Of a stretch of DNA of 53,636 nt, positions 8,993-18,483 are shown piece by piece. A program made the translations under genes and the position numbers. The DNA comes from CAZQXD01 sp964597315. GTDB lineage: Bacteria > Pseudomonadota > Gammaproteobacteria > Competibacterales > Competibacteraceae. The stretch covers positions 1 through 53,636 of the forward strand of contig CAZQXD010000027.1 in NCBI GenBank assembly GCA_964597315.1. The letters are read 5' to 3'. Every line of letters begins with the position of its first letter. Position 1 is the stretch's first letter. A model generated the notes under the pieces. That model was not told the origin of the DNA. It searched no databases and worked only from the letters and a program-made list of their open reading frames with translations.

Positions 8993-9997
8993 CTAGCGGT
9001 TGTCCCCGTCCAGCAGATTGCCCAACCCCCCCAACACCGAACCTTCTCCCTGGCTACCGCCCATTTGCGGAGCCGAACTCAGCATCCGTCCGGCCAGCCG
9101 GGAGAACGGCAAGGATTGCAGCCAGACCTTGCCCGGCCCGCGCAGGGTAGCGAAGAAGATTCCCTCGCCGCCGAACAGGGCGGATTTGATGCCCCCCACC
9201 TGCTGAATATCGAAGTCTACGGTGTCCTGAAAGGCCACCAGGCAACCGGTGTCCACATGCAAGCCCTCCCCCGCCTTGAGGTCGCGCTCCACCACGGTGC
9301 CACCGGCGTGAACGAATACCAGGCCGTCACCCTCCAGTTTCTGCATGATAAAGCCCTCGCCGCCGAACAGGCCGGTAAGGATCTTGCGCTGGAAATAAAT
9401 GCCGATGGATACCCCTCTGGCGGCGCACAGAAAGCTGTCTTTCTGACAAATCAACCGACCGCCCATCTTATCCAGGGACACAGGAATGATATTGCCAGGA
9501 TAAGGAGCGGCGAAGGCCACATGGGCCTTGCCCTGGCCGGTATGGGTGAACACCGTGGTGAACAGGCTTTCGCCGGTGAGCAGGCGCTTGCCAGCCCCCA
9601 TGAGCTTGTTCATAAAACCGCCGCCCTGTGGCTCCTGGGAACCGTCCCCAAAGACAGTCTCCATCTCGATACTGGGGTCTTTGTACATCATCGCCCCGGC
9701 CTCGGCCACGGCGCTTTCTCCCGGGTCCAGTTCAACTTCTACGAATTGCATCTCGTTGCCGTGGATGATGAAATCCACCACATCGGCGCGCCCGGCGGTC
9801 ACCGGTGGGGTGGGCGGCGCGACACCGGCGGCCAGGGGCCGGGACAGTTCCGGCACCTGGTCGATGGGCGTCCAGTTGGCGAAACCCTCCCGCCAGGCGT
9901 AACCGTCGGAGTTGGCGGCGGCCCTAGCGCGGGCCTGATCCATATCCATGGGTCCGAATTGCTGGCCGCCGAAGCTCAAATACCACTGCTGACTCAT
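8993..9997 (-). CDS. AIM24/DUF124 (TIGR00266-like) family protein with N-terminal GYF_2 domain
   Basis: The protein has 334 residues. The first 50 (WYLSFGGQQFGPMD... W..G..NW) form a GYF_2/DUF4339 module of the WYy-x-GPx type. Residues from about 75 to the end match the TIGR00266/AIM24 family, with EAGAMMYKDPSIEMET, a GRLICQKDSFLCAA-type strand and a VHAGGTVVERDL segment. Bacterial members are Gly-rich beta proteins of unclear biochemical role. The ATG at 9997 is chosen because GAGGAA lies 7 bases upstream; an in-frame GTG at 10012 would start inside that ribosome site. The gene follows the 10009-10755 gene by about 11 bp and is probably cotranscribed with it. There is no signal peptide, so it is likely cytoplasmic or at the inner membrane face. 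Confidence 0.88.
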   Translation of the reverse strand: MSQQWYLSFGGQQFGPMDMDQARARAAANSDGYAWREGFANWTPIDQVPELSRPLAAGVAPPTPPVTAGRADVVDFIIHGNEMQFVEVELDPGESAVAEAGAMMYKDPSIEMETVFGDGSQEPQGGGFMNKLMGAGKRLLTGESLFTTVFTHTGQGKAHVAFAAPYPGNIIPVSLDKMGGRLICQKDSFLCAARGVSIGIYFQRKILTGLFGGEGFIMQKLEGDGLVFVHAGGTVVERDLKAGEGLHVDTGCLVAFQDTVDFDIQQVGGIKSALFGGEGIFFATLRGPGKVWLQSLPFSRLAGRMLSSAPQMGGSQGEGSVLGGLGNLLDGDNR

Positions 9998-10008
9998 AGA
10001 ATCGTTCC

Positions 10009-10755
10009 TCACTCCGTAGGGGGACGTCTGCGCTCATTGGCGGAACGGGGGAGGCGAATGGTGCCCGTCTTTGCGTCATAGCTGAAATCCTCCTCTTCCT
10101 CCAGTTCCTTAAGGGGGCTTTCGTTGGTGACGACCAGAAAATAGGCCGGTGTGCGTTCCAGGGTGATGGGCACGGTATCCGAAAACGAGCGAATCTCATT
10201 GGAACCGACGCTCTCAAAACCCTGCACATTGTCTTGATCGGGACCCCCTAGACCGATCTCGGCGGAGCCGACCTGCATGCCCACGTCATCGAATAAATAG
10301 ATGGCCACTTGGGGCCAGACGACAAAAGAGGTGGTGTTTTCAAATAACAGCTTGTACTCGAACTCGGTGTTATTTCCCTTAACCAGTTGGTTGAACAAGA
10401 TATTCTTGACATGGCCTTTGTTGATGGGAATGACCTCATCGTAGCGCAACTCCCGCAGGCTGGGTATCCTGCCTTGCACCGCATCTTTTAGCTGCTCCGT
10501 CAGCCGCTTCACTTCGGGACGCAATAGCCGTAATTCTTCCTGGCTGGCCGCCAGATTGATCCGCAGGGTTTGGTTTTCCTTGCCTAGGGAATAAAGCTGG
10601 ATGCCGAAGTACAACGATAAAAAGAAAATGACTATCAGGCACAGGCCCAAGGCGATAGCCATTAGTTTGCTGCGCCGACTCCAGTGGCTCCGCCGTCGGC
10701 TGGAACGACTATGACGCCGACGGGGTTCACTGCTCATGGTTTGCGTTTCAGTCAT
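10009..10755 (-). CDS. Unknown single-pass membrane protein with coiled coil
   Basis: I do not recognise the family. The 248-residue product begins with a very basic Arg/Ser/His-rich stretch (about 11-30). One membrane helix follows (about 32-55, LMAIALGLCLIVIFFLSLYF). A coiled coil of about 40 residues (LGKENQTLRINLAASQEELR onward) is next, then a globular part rich in beta strands (about 115-215) and an acidic/basic tail. The charge pattern predicts a cytoplasmic N-terminus and a periplasmic C-terminal domain. It sits between a DUF2058 gene and the AIM24-like gene on the same strand with short gaps, so these three may be one operon. No enzyme motif is visible. Met7 is an alternative start, and neither start has a strong ribosome site. 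Confidence 0.75.
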   Translation of the reverse strand: MTETQTMSSEPRRRHSRSSRRRSHWSRRSKLMAIALGLCLIVIFFLSLYFGIQLYSLGKENQTLRINLAASQEELRLLRPEVKRLTEQLKDAVQGRIPSLRELRYDEVIPINKGHVKNILFNQLVKGNNTEFEYKLLFENTTSFVVWPQVAIYLFDDVGMQVGSAEIGLGGPDQDNVQGFESVGSNEIRSFSDTVPITLERTPAYFLVVTNESPLKELEEEEDFSYDAKTGTIRLPRSANERRRPPTE

Positions 10756-10795
10756 GGTCTGGGAGCGTTCAAGCTGGAGTTAGCAAATGGCGCCA

Positions 10796-11335
10796 TTACT
10801 CGTCCATGTCGGGCCATTCGTCCTCGACCTGGTCGGTTTCAGGATTCAGCAACAGAACCAGGCCAGAGTCCAGTTCGGCCAGCTTCAGGCCCACGTCCCT
10901 AGGCACCAATGGAAAATCGTACTTATTGCCGGGATTACGCAAAATGGCCAGCCGACCCATGGCCAGCAGGCGCTGCTGTTGGGGCGTCACCCGCACCGAG
11001 CGGATATGTCGGCCATCGGCCAGAAAGTTGAACCTGACCTCGGCATCGGCGTCGTTGGCCCGGTTACTGTCTATCAATTGTTTGGCGCGGGCGCGGTTTT
11101 CCTGACGGCGCTTTTCGGCCTCCCGCCGCTGACTGAGTTCCCGGTCTCGCTGGCGGCGGCGTTCCTGGTCCTGCTCCCGGCGGCGCTGCTCTACCTGGCG
11201 ACGGGTCGACTCTTCCTGGGCCAGATGTTTGTCTTTTTTGGTTTTATGAGATTTTTTCTTGACCTCGGATTCAGCTTTCCGAGTCTGTTCCTCGGTCACT
11301 AACCCCGCTTTCAATAACTGTTCACGTAAAGACAT
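10796..11335 (-). CDS. DUF2058 family protein (YaiL-like)
   Basis: The product has 179 residues. It begins MSLREQLLKAGLVTEEQ, the typical DUF2058 opening. A long, highly charged Lys/Arg/Glu helix (about 20-90) follows, and then a compact C-terminal domain with RFNFLADGRHIRSVRVTPQQ and NKYDFPLVP. This layout and length match the gammaproteobacterial YaiL family, described as nucleoprotein or polynucleotide-associated; its role is not settled. The protein is cytoplasmic, with no membrane segment. The gene lies just downstream of the hydrolase gene (11340) on the same strand. Confidence 0.9.
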   Translation of the reverse strand: MSLREQLLKAGLVTEEQTRKAESEVKKKSHKTKKDKHLAQEESTRRQVEQRRREQDQERRRQRDRELSQRREAEKRRQENRARAKQLIDSNRANDADAEVRFNFLADGRHIRSVRVTPQQQRLLAMGRLAILRNPGNKYDFPLVPRDVGLKLAELDSGLVLLLNPETDQVEDEWPDMDE

Positions 11336-11339
11336 GATC

Positions 11340-12185
11340 TTATTCTCCCGGGCGGATCGTGCCAGGCATCTGTTGCTCCAGCCACACCCGGATTCGCTCC
11401 GCCACTTGCCGCCATTCGGTGTCCAGCATCATGGCATGGGCCATGCCGGGAAAAAACTCTGGCCGGACCCCGAAAGCCCGACCGGTGGATTCTACTTGCC
11501 AGGACGGCACCAGGGCATCGCGCTCGGCGCCCAACACCAGGGTCGGCGCCTCCGGGGAGCGGCGCCGTCGTGGCAGATCGTACCAGCTCATATCCATCAA
11601 TACCCGCTGGGACTCGGCCTGGAAGCGTCCGAAATAATGGGCCACTTGCGCCGTGGGCAGAGTTTCCGAGAACAGCGCCCGGCGCGCCCCCCCCAGAGTG
11701 GCGAAATACGGCCCGCCGAACTCGATCAGATAGAGTTCCCAGGCCAGCCAGGGGTCGCTGAGGGCTAGCTGCATGGATGAACCCAGCAAGCCCTCCGGGG
11801 GCACGGAAGCCATCAGCACCACGGCTGGCGCCTCGGCCCGCTCCAGGTATTTCTGGATTATCATGCCGCCCATGGAGTGTCCCACCAACACCGGGGGGGC
11901 GTCCAGTTGCCCCACCACCTCGGCCAGATCGTCAACGTACTCTCCTAGGCTAGTCCATAGCAACCGTTCGTGGCCGTCGCTGCCGCCATGGCCACGCAGG
12001 CTGAAGGCGTGGGCGGCCCAGCCCTGCTCGGCGAAATAGGGTAGAAAATGCTCGGCCCAACACCAGGCGCCGGCAAAAGCGCCATGGACGAACACCAACG
12101 GCGGCCCGCCGTTGCTCCGTTCAGGCAGGCAGCTCACCACCTCCAACTGGGGTGGCGCGTTATCGTCCAATAGGATGGCCGTCAT
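11340..12185 (-). CDS. Alpha/beta hydrolase
   Basis: A 281-residue alpha/beta-hydrolase. It has an oxyanion loop HGAFAGAWCW (about 38-47), the nucleophile elbow GHSMGG (about 102-107), an acidic candidate in LGAERDALVP and a late histidine in FPGMAHAMMLD, together a complete Ser-Asp-His triad. The substrate cannot be told; esterases, lactonases and haloperoxidase-like hydrolases share this layout. The start at 12185 is preferred because GTGGAGAA lies upstream. A longer version from 12233 would overlap the end of serA. The start is only 13 bp from the serA stop, so the two genes are probably cotranscribed. Confidence 0.88.
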   Translation of the reverse strand: MTAILLDDNAPPQLEVVSCLPERSNGGPPLVFVHGAFAGAWCWAEHFLPYFAEQGWAAHAFSLRGHGGSDGHERLLWTSLGEYVDDLAEVVGQLDAPPVLVGHSMGGMIIQKYLERAEAPAVVLMASVPPEGLLGSSMQLALSDPWLAWELYLIEFGGPYFATLGGARRALFSETLPTAQVAHYFGRFQAESQRVLMDMSWYDLPRRRRSPEAPTLVLGAERDALVPSWQVESTGRAFGVRPEFFPGMAHAMMLDTEWRQVAERIRVWLEQQMPGTIRPGE

Positions 12186-12198
12186 TGCCGTTCTCCAC

Positions 12199-13434
<1,236 letters not shown>

Positions 13435-13549
13435 GATCTGCGGACGTCCAAGGCTTGCGATAACCGGGGACCGGCCCGGCGGCAATGGTCAAAACGAAGC
13501 ATAATGTCCGAAATCGAAGAATTTTTGGAGTGGTTTTTGAGGTGGATTC

Positions 13550-14491
13550 ATGATCAGACCGTGGGTATTGCTGCCGTGGGTATGTCTATTCATGCTGTTG
13601 GAGGCCGACGCCGCTCCGTCCCGGGAATTGGACACGGTGGGGGTGTCGGTGAGTGATCTGGGCAATCCCTTTTTCGTGGAAATCGCCCGAGGCGTGGAGC
13701 AGGCGGCCCGCCGCATCGGTGGACCCGATACCCGGGTAAGCGTGGTTTCCAACAGCTATGACCTGGCCACTCAGAACCGTCAAATCCGCCAGTTCACGGC
13801 GGCCGGGGTGGATATGATCGTACTCAACGCCGCCGATCCCCAGGGGGTGGCCGAGGCCGTGGCCCAGGCCCGGGACGCGGGAGTGGTGGTGATCGCCGTG
13901 GACGTGGCCGCCAATGGCGCCAATGCCACGGTGACCAGCGACAACACCCAGGCCGGGGAAACGGCTTGCCGGTATCTAGCCGAACGGCTGGAGGGCAAAG
14001 GCCGAGTGGTGATTATCAACGGCCCGCCGGTGTCCTCGGTGATCGAACGGGTCCGGGGCTGCCGGGGGGTGCTGGACGCCCACCCGGGGATTCAACTCCT
14101 GTCCGACACCCAGAATGCCGGGGGCAGCCGGGAGGGTGGCCTGCTGGTGATGACCGCCCTGCTGGCGGAATTCAACCGCATCGACGCTGTGTTCGCCATC
14201 AATGACCCCACCGCCGTGGGGGCCGACCTGGCGGCCCGGCAGGCGGAGCGGGACGAGTTTTTTATCGTCAGCGTGGACGGAGCGCCCGAAGCCATGGCGG
14301 CCCTGCGTTCAAAGGACAGCCTGCTGGCCGCCACTGCCGCCCAGAACCCCCGGCTGATGGCCGGGCGCGGGGTCGAACTGGGCTACCGTATTTTGCGGGG
14401 CGAGGAGCCAGGTCAAACTAGCCTGCTGCTTCCCACCCCCCTAATCACCCGGGACACCGTGGACGCTTATCAGGGTTGGTCGGCCCACTGA
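13550..14491 (+). CDS. Periplasmic sugar-binding protein (LacI-type fold), first paralogue
   Basis: A 313-residue secreted binding protein with a signal peptide of about 21 residues ending in ADA-A. It has the Peripla_BP_4 pattern: SDLGNPFFVEIARGVE, DMIVLNAADP, VIAVDVAANGA, FAINDPTAVGADLAARQAE and SVDGAPEAM. It is a clear paralogue of the 21100-22038 protein; the two share the LGNPFF, VVIINGPPVS, GSREGG and VDGAPEA blocks. Unlike that copy it is not next to a permease. It sits 52 bp before a response regulator gene on the same strand. That position suggests a sensing role, presenting sugar to a histidine kinase as ChvE and TorT do, rather than bulk transport. This is inference. GAGGTGGA lies upstream of the ATG. 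Confidence 0.92.
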   Translation: MIRPWVLLPWVCLFMLLEADAAPSRELDTVGVSVSDLGNPFFVEIARGVEQAARRIGGPDTRVSVVSNSYDLATQNRQIRQFTAAGVDMIVLNAADPQGVAEAVAQARDAGVVVIAVDVAANGANATVTSDNTQAGETACRYLAERLEGKGRVVIINGPPVSSVIERVRGCRGVLDAHPGIQLLSDTQNAGGSREGGLLVMTALLAEFNRIDAVFAINDPTAVGADLAARQAERDEFFIVSVDGAPEAMAALRSKDSLLAATAAQNPRLMAGRGVELGYRILRGEEPGQTSLLLPTPLITRDTVDAYQGWSAH

Positions 14492-14543
14492 GCCGACGCC
14501 GGTCTATGTTTGAAATATGCCGTTGGCTACTACCGAGGTAAAC

Positions 14544-15263
14544 GTGAAGAGTCTGCATGTCCTGGTGGTCGATGACGACCCCGCCATTCGGGAAACCATC
14601 GAGGATTTTCTTTCCGAATACGATTTCCAAGTCAGTACCGCCGGGGACGGCGCCGGGCTGTTCGAGGTGCTGGAACGGGGGCGCTGCGACTTGGTGGTGT
14701 TGGACCTGAAACTGCCTGGGGAGGACGGTCTGTCCCTGGCGGCGCGGTTGCGTTCCAGTTATGACATTCCCATCATCATGCTCACCAGCCTAGGCTCGGA
14801 TGTGGATCGCATCGTCGGCCTGGAAATGGGCGCCGATGATTACCTGGCCAAGCCCTTCAACCCTCGGGAATTGCTGGCCCGGATTCGAGCCGTGCTACGC
14901 CGGGTCCGGGGCCTGAGCATCAAGCCCACCCCCGAGACCCGCCACCAGCGGGTGCATTTCGCCGGCTGGACCCTGGACCTTACCGTCCGGGATCTGCTCT
15001 CCCCCCAAGGGGAGCGGGTGGACCTGACGGCCGGGGAGTTCAATCTACTGGAAGCTTTCATCAAGGCTCCCCGGCGCATTCTCAGTCGTGATCAGCTTCT
15101 GGAAATGACCCATAGCACCGATGCGGAGGTGTTCGACCGCACCATCGACGTACTGATCCTGCGCCTGCGCCGGAAAATCGAACCCGACCCCCGCCACCCC
15201 AGCCTGATCCGCACCGAGCGCGGCGCTGGGTATGTGTTCGCACCCCAGGTGGAGTGGGGGTAA
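14544..15263 (+). CDS. OmpR/PhoB-family response regulator
   Basis: A 239-residue two-domain regulator. The receiver domain has the acidic pocket VVDDDP, phosphoacceptor Asp in LVVLDLKLPGEDG (about 51), the switch Thr/Ser in MLTSLGSD and Lys in LAKPF. The C-terminal winged helix contains LTAGEFNLLEAF, RTIDVLILRLRRKIEPDP and GAGYVFA. The GTG at 14544 has GAGGT 5 bases upstream and gives the normal family length; the ATG at 14517 lacks a ribosome site. No histidine kinase gene is adjacent. The upstream neighbour is a sugar-binding protein, and the downstream epimerase-ABC locus is the natural target. Regulation of that locus is inference. Confidence 0.95.
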   Translation: MKSLHVLVVDDDPAIRETIEDFLSEYDFQVSTAGDGAGLFEVLERGRCDLVVLDLKLPGEDGLSLAARLRSSYDIPIIMLTSLGSDVDRIVGLEMGADDYLAKPFNPRELLARIRAVLRRVRGLSIKPTPETRHQRVHFAGWTLDLTVRDLLSPQGERVDLTAGEFNLLEAFIKAPRRILSRDQLLEMTHSTDAEVFDRTIDVLILRLRRKIEPDPRHPSLIRTERGAGYVFAPQVEWG

Positions 15264-15308
15264 GGCGCGGAAGGGTGCTCAGCCGCCGTCCCGGATCTGG
15301 GCGCTCCC

Positions 15309-16484
15309 CTAAAGCGACATGGCCACCCACCCCGGCTGGGGCCGGTCGAACACCGTGGGCGCGCTGTCTCCTTGCAGTTCGCCGATGGTCCGGCGGGCCG
15401 CAGCCACCGCCTCGGGGCTGTCGTGAAACTCCAGACCCAGCTCAAACACCGCCTCGCCGCCGGGGGGCAACTCCACCACCCGGCCCTGGGCGCCCTCGTG
15501 GCTGCGAGGATTGGGAAAATTAGTCCCAGGCTCTAGGCCGGTAACGTAACCGTCGCCCAAGGCGGCGGTGTTTTTCCAAAGAGTGTACCAGGGCAGTTGC
15601 CCCAGATTGAAACCCAGGCTCACCCCCAGGCTGGCGTCGGCGTTGTGGAGTAGGGTATGGGTATCACCCCGGGCATCCCCCAGCAACTCCAGAAAATACA
15701 CCTGCTCTTGAAAACCCACCTCGGGTGGACCGTAGCGGTCCCAGCCGGCCACGGCGGCGGCGGCATGGTCCGTGCGGGGAACCACCTGGCGCACCGGAGC
15801 CACGAAGCGGGCGTCGGCCTCTAGCAGGGGGGCGCCGAAATTCACATGGTAGAGCAACTGCATCTGAGCGGGACCGTTGGAGAGATTCTTGACCACATCC
15901 CGAATACGGAATCCAGACTCCCCGGCCCGGGTGGCGAGGGTGCTGGTCAAACGCAGCTTGGCGAAATGGAAACGACTTTCCTCCACTTCCCCGGTGAGGG
16001 CCAGCTCGCCCGCGTCCCCGTCCACCATCAGGCTGACCCGATGGGCCGGCTTGTTGCCGATCCGGCCATGCAGGGGATAGCGCAGCCGCCCGTCGTCGCC
16101 GAACTCGGGGGCGCCGTTGCTTTCCAGGCCGCAGCGCACCAGCAACTCGTCGAAGCCGTCCAGCCAGCCCAGCCCGCTAGGTTCGGCCAGGGGCACGAAG
16201 GCCGGATGAACCGGGCCGCGCACCGGGGACCGCCAGCCAATCTCCAGGCTATCGCACCAGGCTTTCCAAAGACCCATGCCCCGGCTGGGCAGCACTTCCA
16301 CCACCAGCCGACCGTTGTCCACCCGGATCACCTCCACCCCGTCGCTGAGTCCACCGCGCAAAGTGCGTTTATCCACCCGGCAACCCTTGACCGCCGGACC
16401 AGCCCGTTTCAGGGCGTCGCGATCCAGGGATTCCAGATAGCTGTTGGTAGACAGGTCCAGCAGGGTCCAGTGCTTGAAGGCCAT
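15309..16484 (-). CDS. DUF4432 family aldose 1-epimerase-like protein
   Basis: A 391-residue cytoplasmic protein of the galactose-mutarotase superfamily, DUF4432 branch. Visible marks are VEVLPSRGMGLW (about 80), YPLHGRIGNKPAHRV (about 155-170), LLYHVNFGAP and the late GLEPGTNFPNPR. Related mutarotases interconvert the anomers of a sugar, and DUF4432 genes are commonly found beside sugar ABC transporters. The gene converges on the response regulator gene and diverges from the ABC operon across a 528-bp control region. It probably prepares the imported sugar for its kinase or dehydrogenase; which sugar cannot be told. Confidence 0.9.
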   Translation of the reverse strand: MAFKHWTLLDLSTNSYLESLDRDALKRAGPAVKGCRVDKRTLRGGLSDGVEVIRVDNGRLVVEVLPSRGMGLWKAWCDSLEIGWRSPVRGPVHPAFVPLAEPSGLGWLDGFDELLVRCGLESNGAPEFGDDGRLRYPLHGRIGNKPAHRVSLMVDGDAGELALTGEVEESRFHFAKLRLTSTLATRAGESGFRIRDVVKNLSNGPAQMQLLYHVNFGAPLLEADARFVAPVRQVVPRTDHAAAAVAGWDRYGPPEVGFQEQVYFLELLGDARGDTHTLLHNADASLGVSLGFNLGQLPWYTLWKNTAALGDGYVTGLEPGTNFPNPRSHEGAQGRVVELPPGGEAVFELGLEFHDSPEAVAAARRTIGELQGDSAPTVFDRPQPGWVAMSL

Positions 16485-17012
16485 GGGCTTTGACTCCCGG
16501 ATAGGGGTTGTGAATAACCGATCCGCTTCGGCGAGCGGGTGGGGTCAGGGTAAGGACAGGTTGTTAACGGCCAATTTCAACAACCGTCGTCGACGGTAGC
16601 GGACGGTTCACCTGCCCCACCGCCGCTCCATTCGCAATTACGTCAAGCCGCTGCTCTCCACAAATAAAAAACTGAGATCAACATATAACTTTTCCAAGGT
16701 CTTCGACTACTCTTTTCCAAGGTCTTCGACCGTGCGTCGGTAATTAACACTTATTACAAACGTTACAGCGCCACCCCGGGGTTTGAAATTTTCCATTCAA
16801 TTCCAGGCGCTAAGATAATCGTTATCCATCGAAAACCACAATGAACGAGGAGGAAAGACCACGCCACCTGCCAGTCACCGCCCGCCATCCAGTCCCTTTC
16901 AGAACGCCGACGCTGGCGGATGGCGGACTTTGCTGTCTAGTCGTGTACTGCCCGCTGCCTCCCGCTGGCGAGCGCGGTTCACATCGTTCAGATAACCAAC
17001 GGCCATTGATCC
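16485..17012. promoter_or_regulatory. Shared control region between epimerase gene and ABC operon
   Basis: These 528 bp lie between divergent genes and hold no convincing gene. The region is more AT-rich than its surroundings. It contains a 19-bp direct repeat CTTTTCCAAGGTCTTCGAC at 16689-16707 and 16712-16730 (period 23 bp), a palindrome CCGTCG-T-CGACGG at 16584-16596, an inverted pair GGTTGTT...AACAACC near 16558-16584, and GTAAT...ATTAC near 16740-16757. I see no confident -35/-10 pair. OmpR-family regulators bind direct repeats, so the nearby regulator is a candidate binder; this is inference. Confidence 0.6.
16689..16730 (+). repeat. 19-bp direct repeat, two copies at 23-bp period
   Basis: The sequence CTTTTCCAAGGTCTTCGAC occurs twice without mismatch, separated by 4 bases. 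The 23-bp period is close to two helical turns, so both copies face nearly the same side of the DNA. This is the usual geometry of tandem activator sites. The copies lie about 285-325 bp before the first ABC-operon gene. Confidence 0.85.
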
Positions 17013-18479
17013 ATGAAGACACCTTGGTATAGAGCATCCGCCGCAGCCGGGCTGCTGGGGCTGGCGCTGAGTACAGCGGCAACGGCCCAGTGCGACCCGG
17101 ACTACAGCGGCGTTACCCTGGATGTGGGCACCCGCACCGCCCCGTTCATCGCCAGCGCCGTGCAAGCGGCGGCGACAAGCTGGGAGCAAAAGACCTGCGG
17201 TAAGGTCAATGTCGTGGAAATTCCCGTCAACCGACTGTATCCGACGTTCATGGAGACCCTGAAGGCCGGGGACGGGCGTTTCGACATCATCACCTTTGGT
17301 CCCTTCTGGACCCCGGACTTTGCCCCCTATCTCTCCGAGATTCCCGCCACCCTGCGCCAGGGAGAGGACTGGAACGACATTTTACCCATATTCCGGGAGC
17401 GGTTGATGGTTTGGGAAGGCCGCTATCTGACCCAAACCATCGACGGGGACGTGCATCATCTGACGTATCGCCTGGACCTGTTCGCCGACCCGGACAATCA
17501 GGCCCGATTCAAGCGGCGTTATGGCTATGAGCTGGCCCCGCCTGTGACCTGGGATCAGTACTACGCCATCGCCGAGTTTTTCAACCGGCCCGGCAAAGAG
17601 CATTGGGGTACGGCGGAAGCCTACCGGCGCGGCGGCGAGCAGTTCTGGTATTTCTTCTCCCACGCCGCAGCCTATACCCACCACCCCGACCATCCCGGGG
17701 CCATGTTCTTCGACCCCGAGACCATGAACGCTCAGATCAATAACCCCGGCTGGGTCAAGGCCCTTGAGGACTATATCCAAGGACTCAACGTAGCCCCGCC
17801 CGGCGCCCTGGGCTTCGCCTCCGACGATGTGCATAACATCTTCGCCGCCGGCTCCGTGGCCATGACCATCGACTGGGGCGACACCGGCGTCAACGCCGCC
17901 CACCCCACCAATAGCCTAGTGCCCGGCAAAGTAGGCTCGGCGGTGCTGCCCGGTTCCGGCAAGGTCTGGAACCCCACCACCAGCCAATGGGATGAGTTCA
18001 ACCCTCCGCTACGGGCGCCGTTTCTGGCCTTCGGCGGTTGGCAGGCGGCGGTGCCCACGGCCAGCGATAGCGCGGCGGCGGCTTGGGACTTCATCCACTG
18101 GATGGCCAGCCCCAAGGTGAGCGGCGCGGCGGTGGTGGCCTTAGGCTCGGGCATCAACCCCTACCGGGCCTCCCACTTCGAGAACCAGCAACGCTGGCTG
18201 TCCATTTTTACCCCCCAGGAAGCAGAACTGTATCTGGGGTCTATCCGCGACAGCCTGAACCATCCCAACGCCGCCCTGGACATGCGCATTCCCGGCTATT
18301 TCCAGTACACCGAAGCCCTGGAGATCGAACTGGTCCGGGCCTTGACTTTCGAAGTCTCCCCCCAGGAGGCCCTGAACAACGTCGCCAACGCCTGGAACGC
18401 CATCACCGACCGGTTGGGCCGGGACAAGCAGCGGGCCGCCTACCGGGCCTCCATGGGCCTGGACCCGCAAGGAGGGTGA
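17013..18479 (+). CDS. Family 1 (MalE/UgpB-like) extracellular solute-binding protein
   Basis: A 488-residue secreted protein with a signal peptide cut near ATA-Q (about 26). Its features are those of a family-1 solute-binding protein: a lobe-opening strand GVTLDVGTRTAPF, FMETLKAGDGRFDIITFGPFW, the AAGSVAMTIDWGD segment, and SDSAAAAWDFIHWMASP near the C-terminus. Such proteins normally serve MalFG-type permeases. Here the gene lies 4 bp before a ribose-type ATPase and is followed by a ribose-type permease; no MalF/MalG genes are in the window. It may feed the same transporter, act as a sensor, or belong to a transporter encoded elsewhere. The ligand is unknown. The ATG at 17013 has no strong ribosome site. 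Confidence 0.9.
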   Translation: MKTPWYRASAAAGLLGLALSTAATAQCDPDYSGVTLDVGTRTAPFIASAVQAAATSWEQKTCGKVNVVEIPVNRLYPTFMETLKAGDGRFDIITFGPFWTPDFAPYLSEIPATLRQGEDWNDILPIFRERLMVWEGRYLTQTIDGDVHHLTYRLDLFADPDNQARFKRRYGYELAPPVTWDQYYAIAEFFNRPGKEHWGTAEAYRRGGEQFWYFFSHAAAYTHHPDHPGAMFFDPETMNAQINNPGWVKALEDYIQGLNVAPPGALGFASDDVHNIFAAGSVAMTIDWGDTGVNAAHPTNSLVPGKVGSAVLPGSGKVWNPTTSQWDEFNPPLRAPFLAFGGWQAAVPTASDSAAAAWDFIHWMASPKVSGAAVVALGSGINPYRASHFENQQRWLSIFTPQEAELYLGSIRDSLNHPNAALDMRIPGYFQYTEALEIELVRALTFEVSPQEALNNVANAWNAITDRLGRDKQRAAYRASMGLDPQGG

Positions 18480-18483
18480 GACC

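Noticed and set aside
8865..8996. 43-codon hydrophobic small frame ending at the stop of the AIM24-like gene
   Set aside because: It could be a small membrane protein, but it has no ribosome site or other support and follows a terminator.
16841..17032. 63-codon frame before the ABC operon
   Set aside because: It overlaps the start of the binding-protein gene, and its product looks like random Pro/Arg-rich sequence despite a purine-rich stretch nearby.
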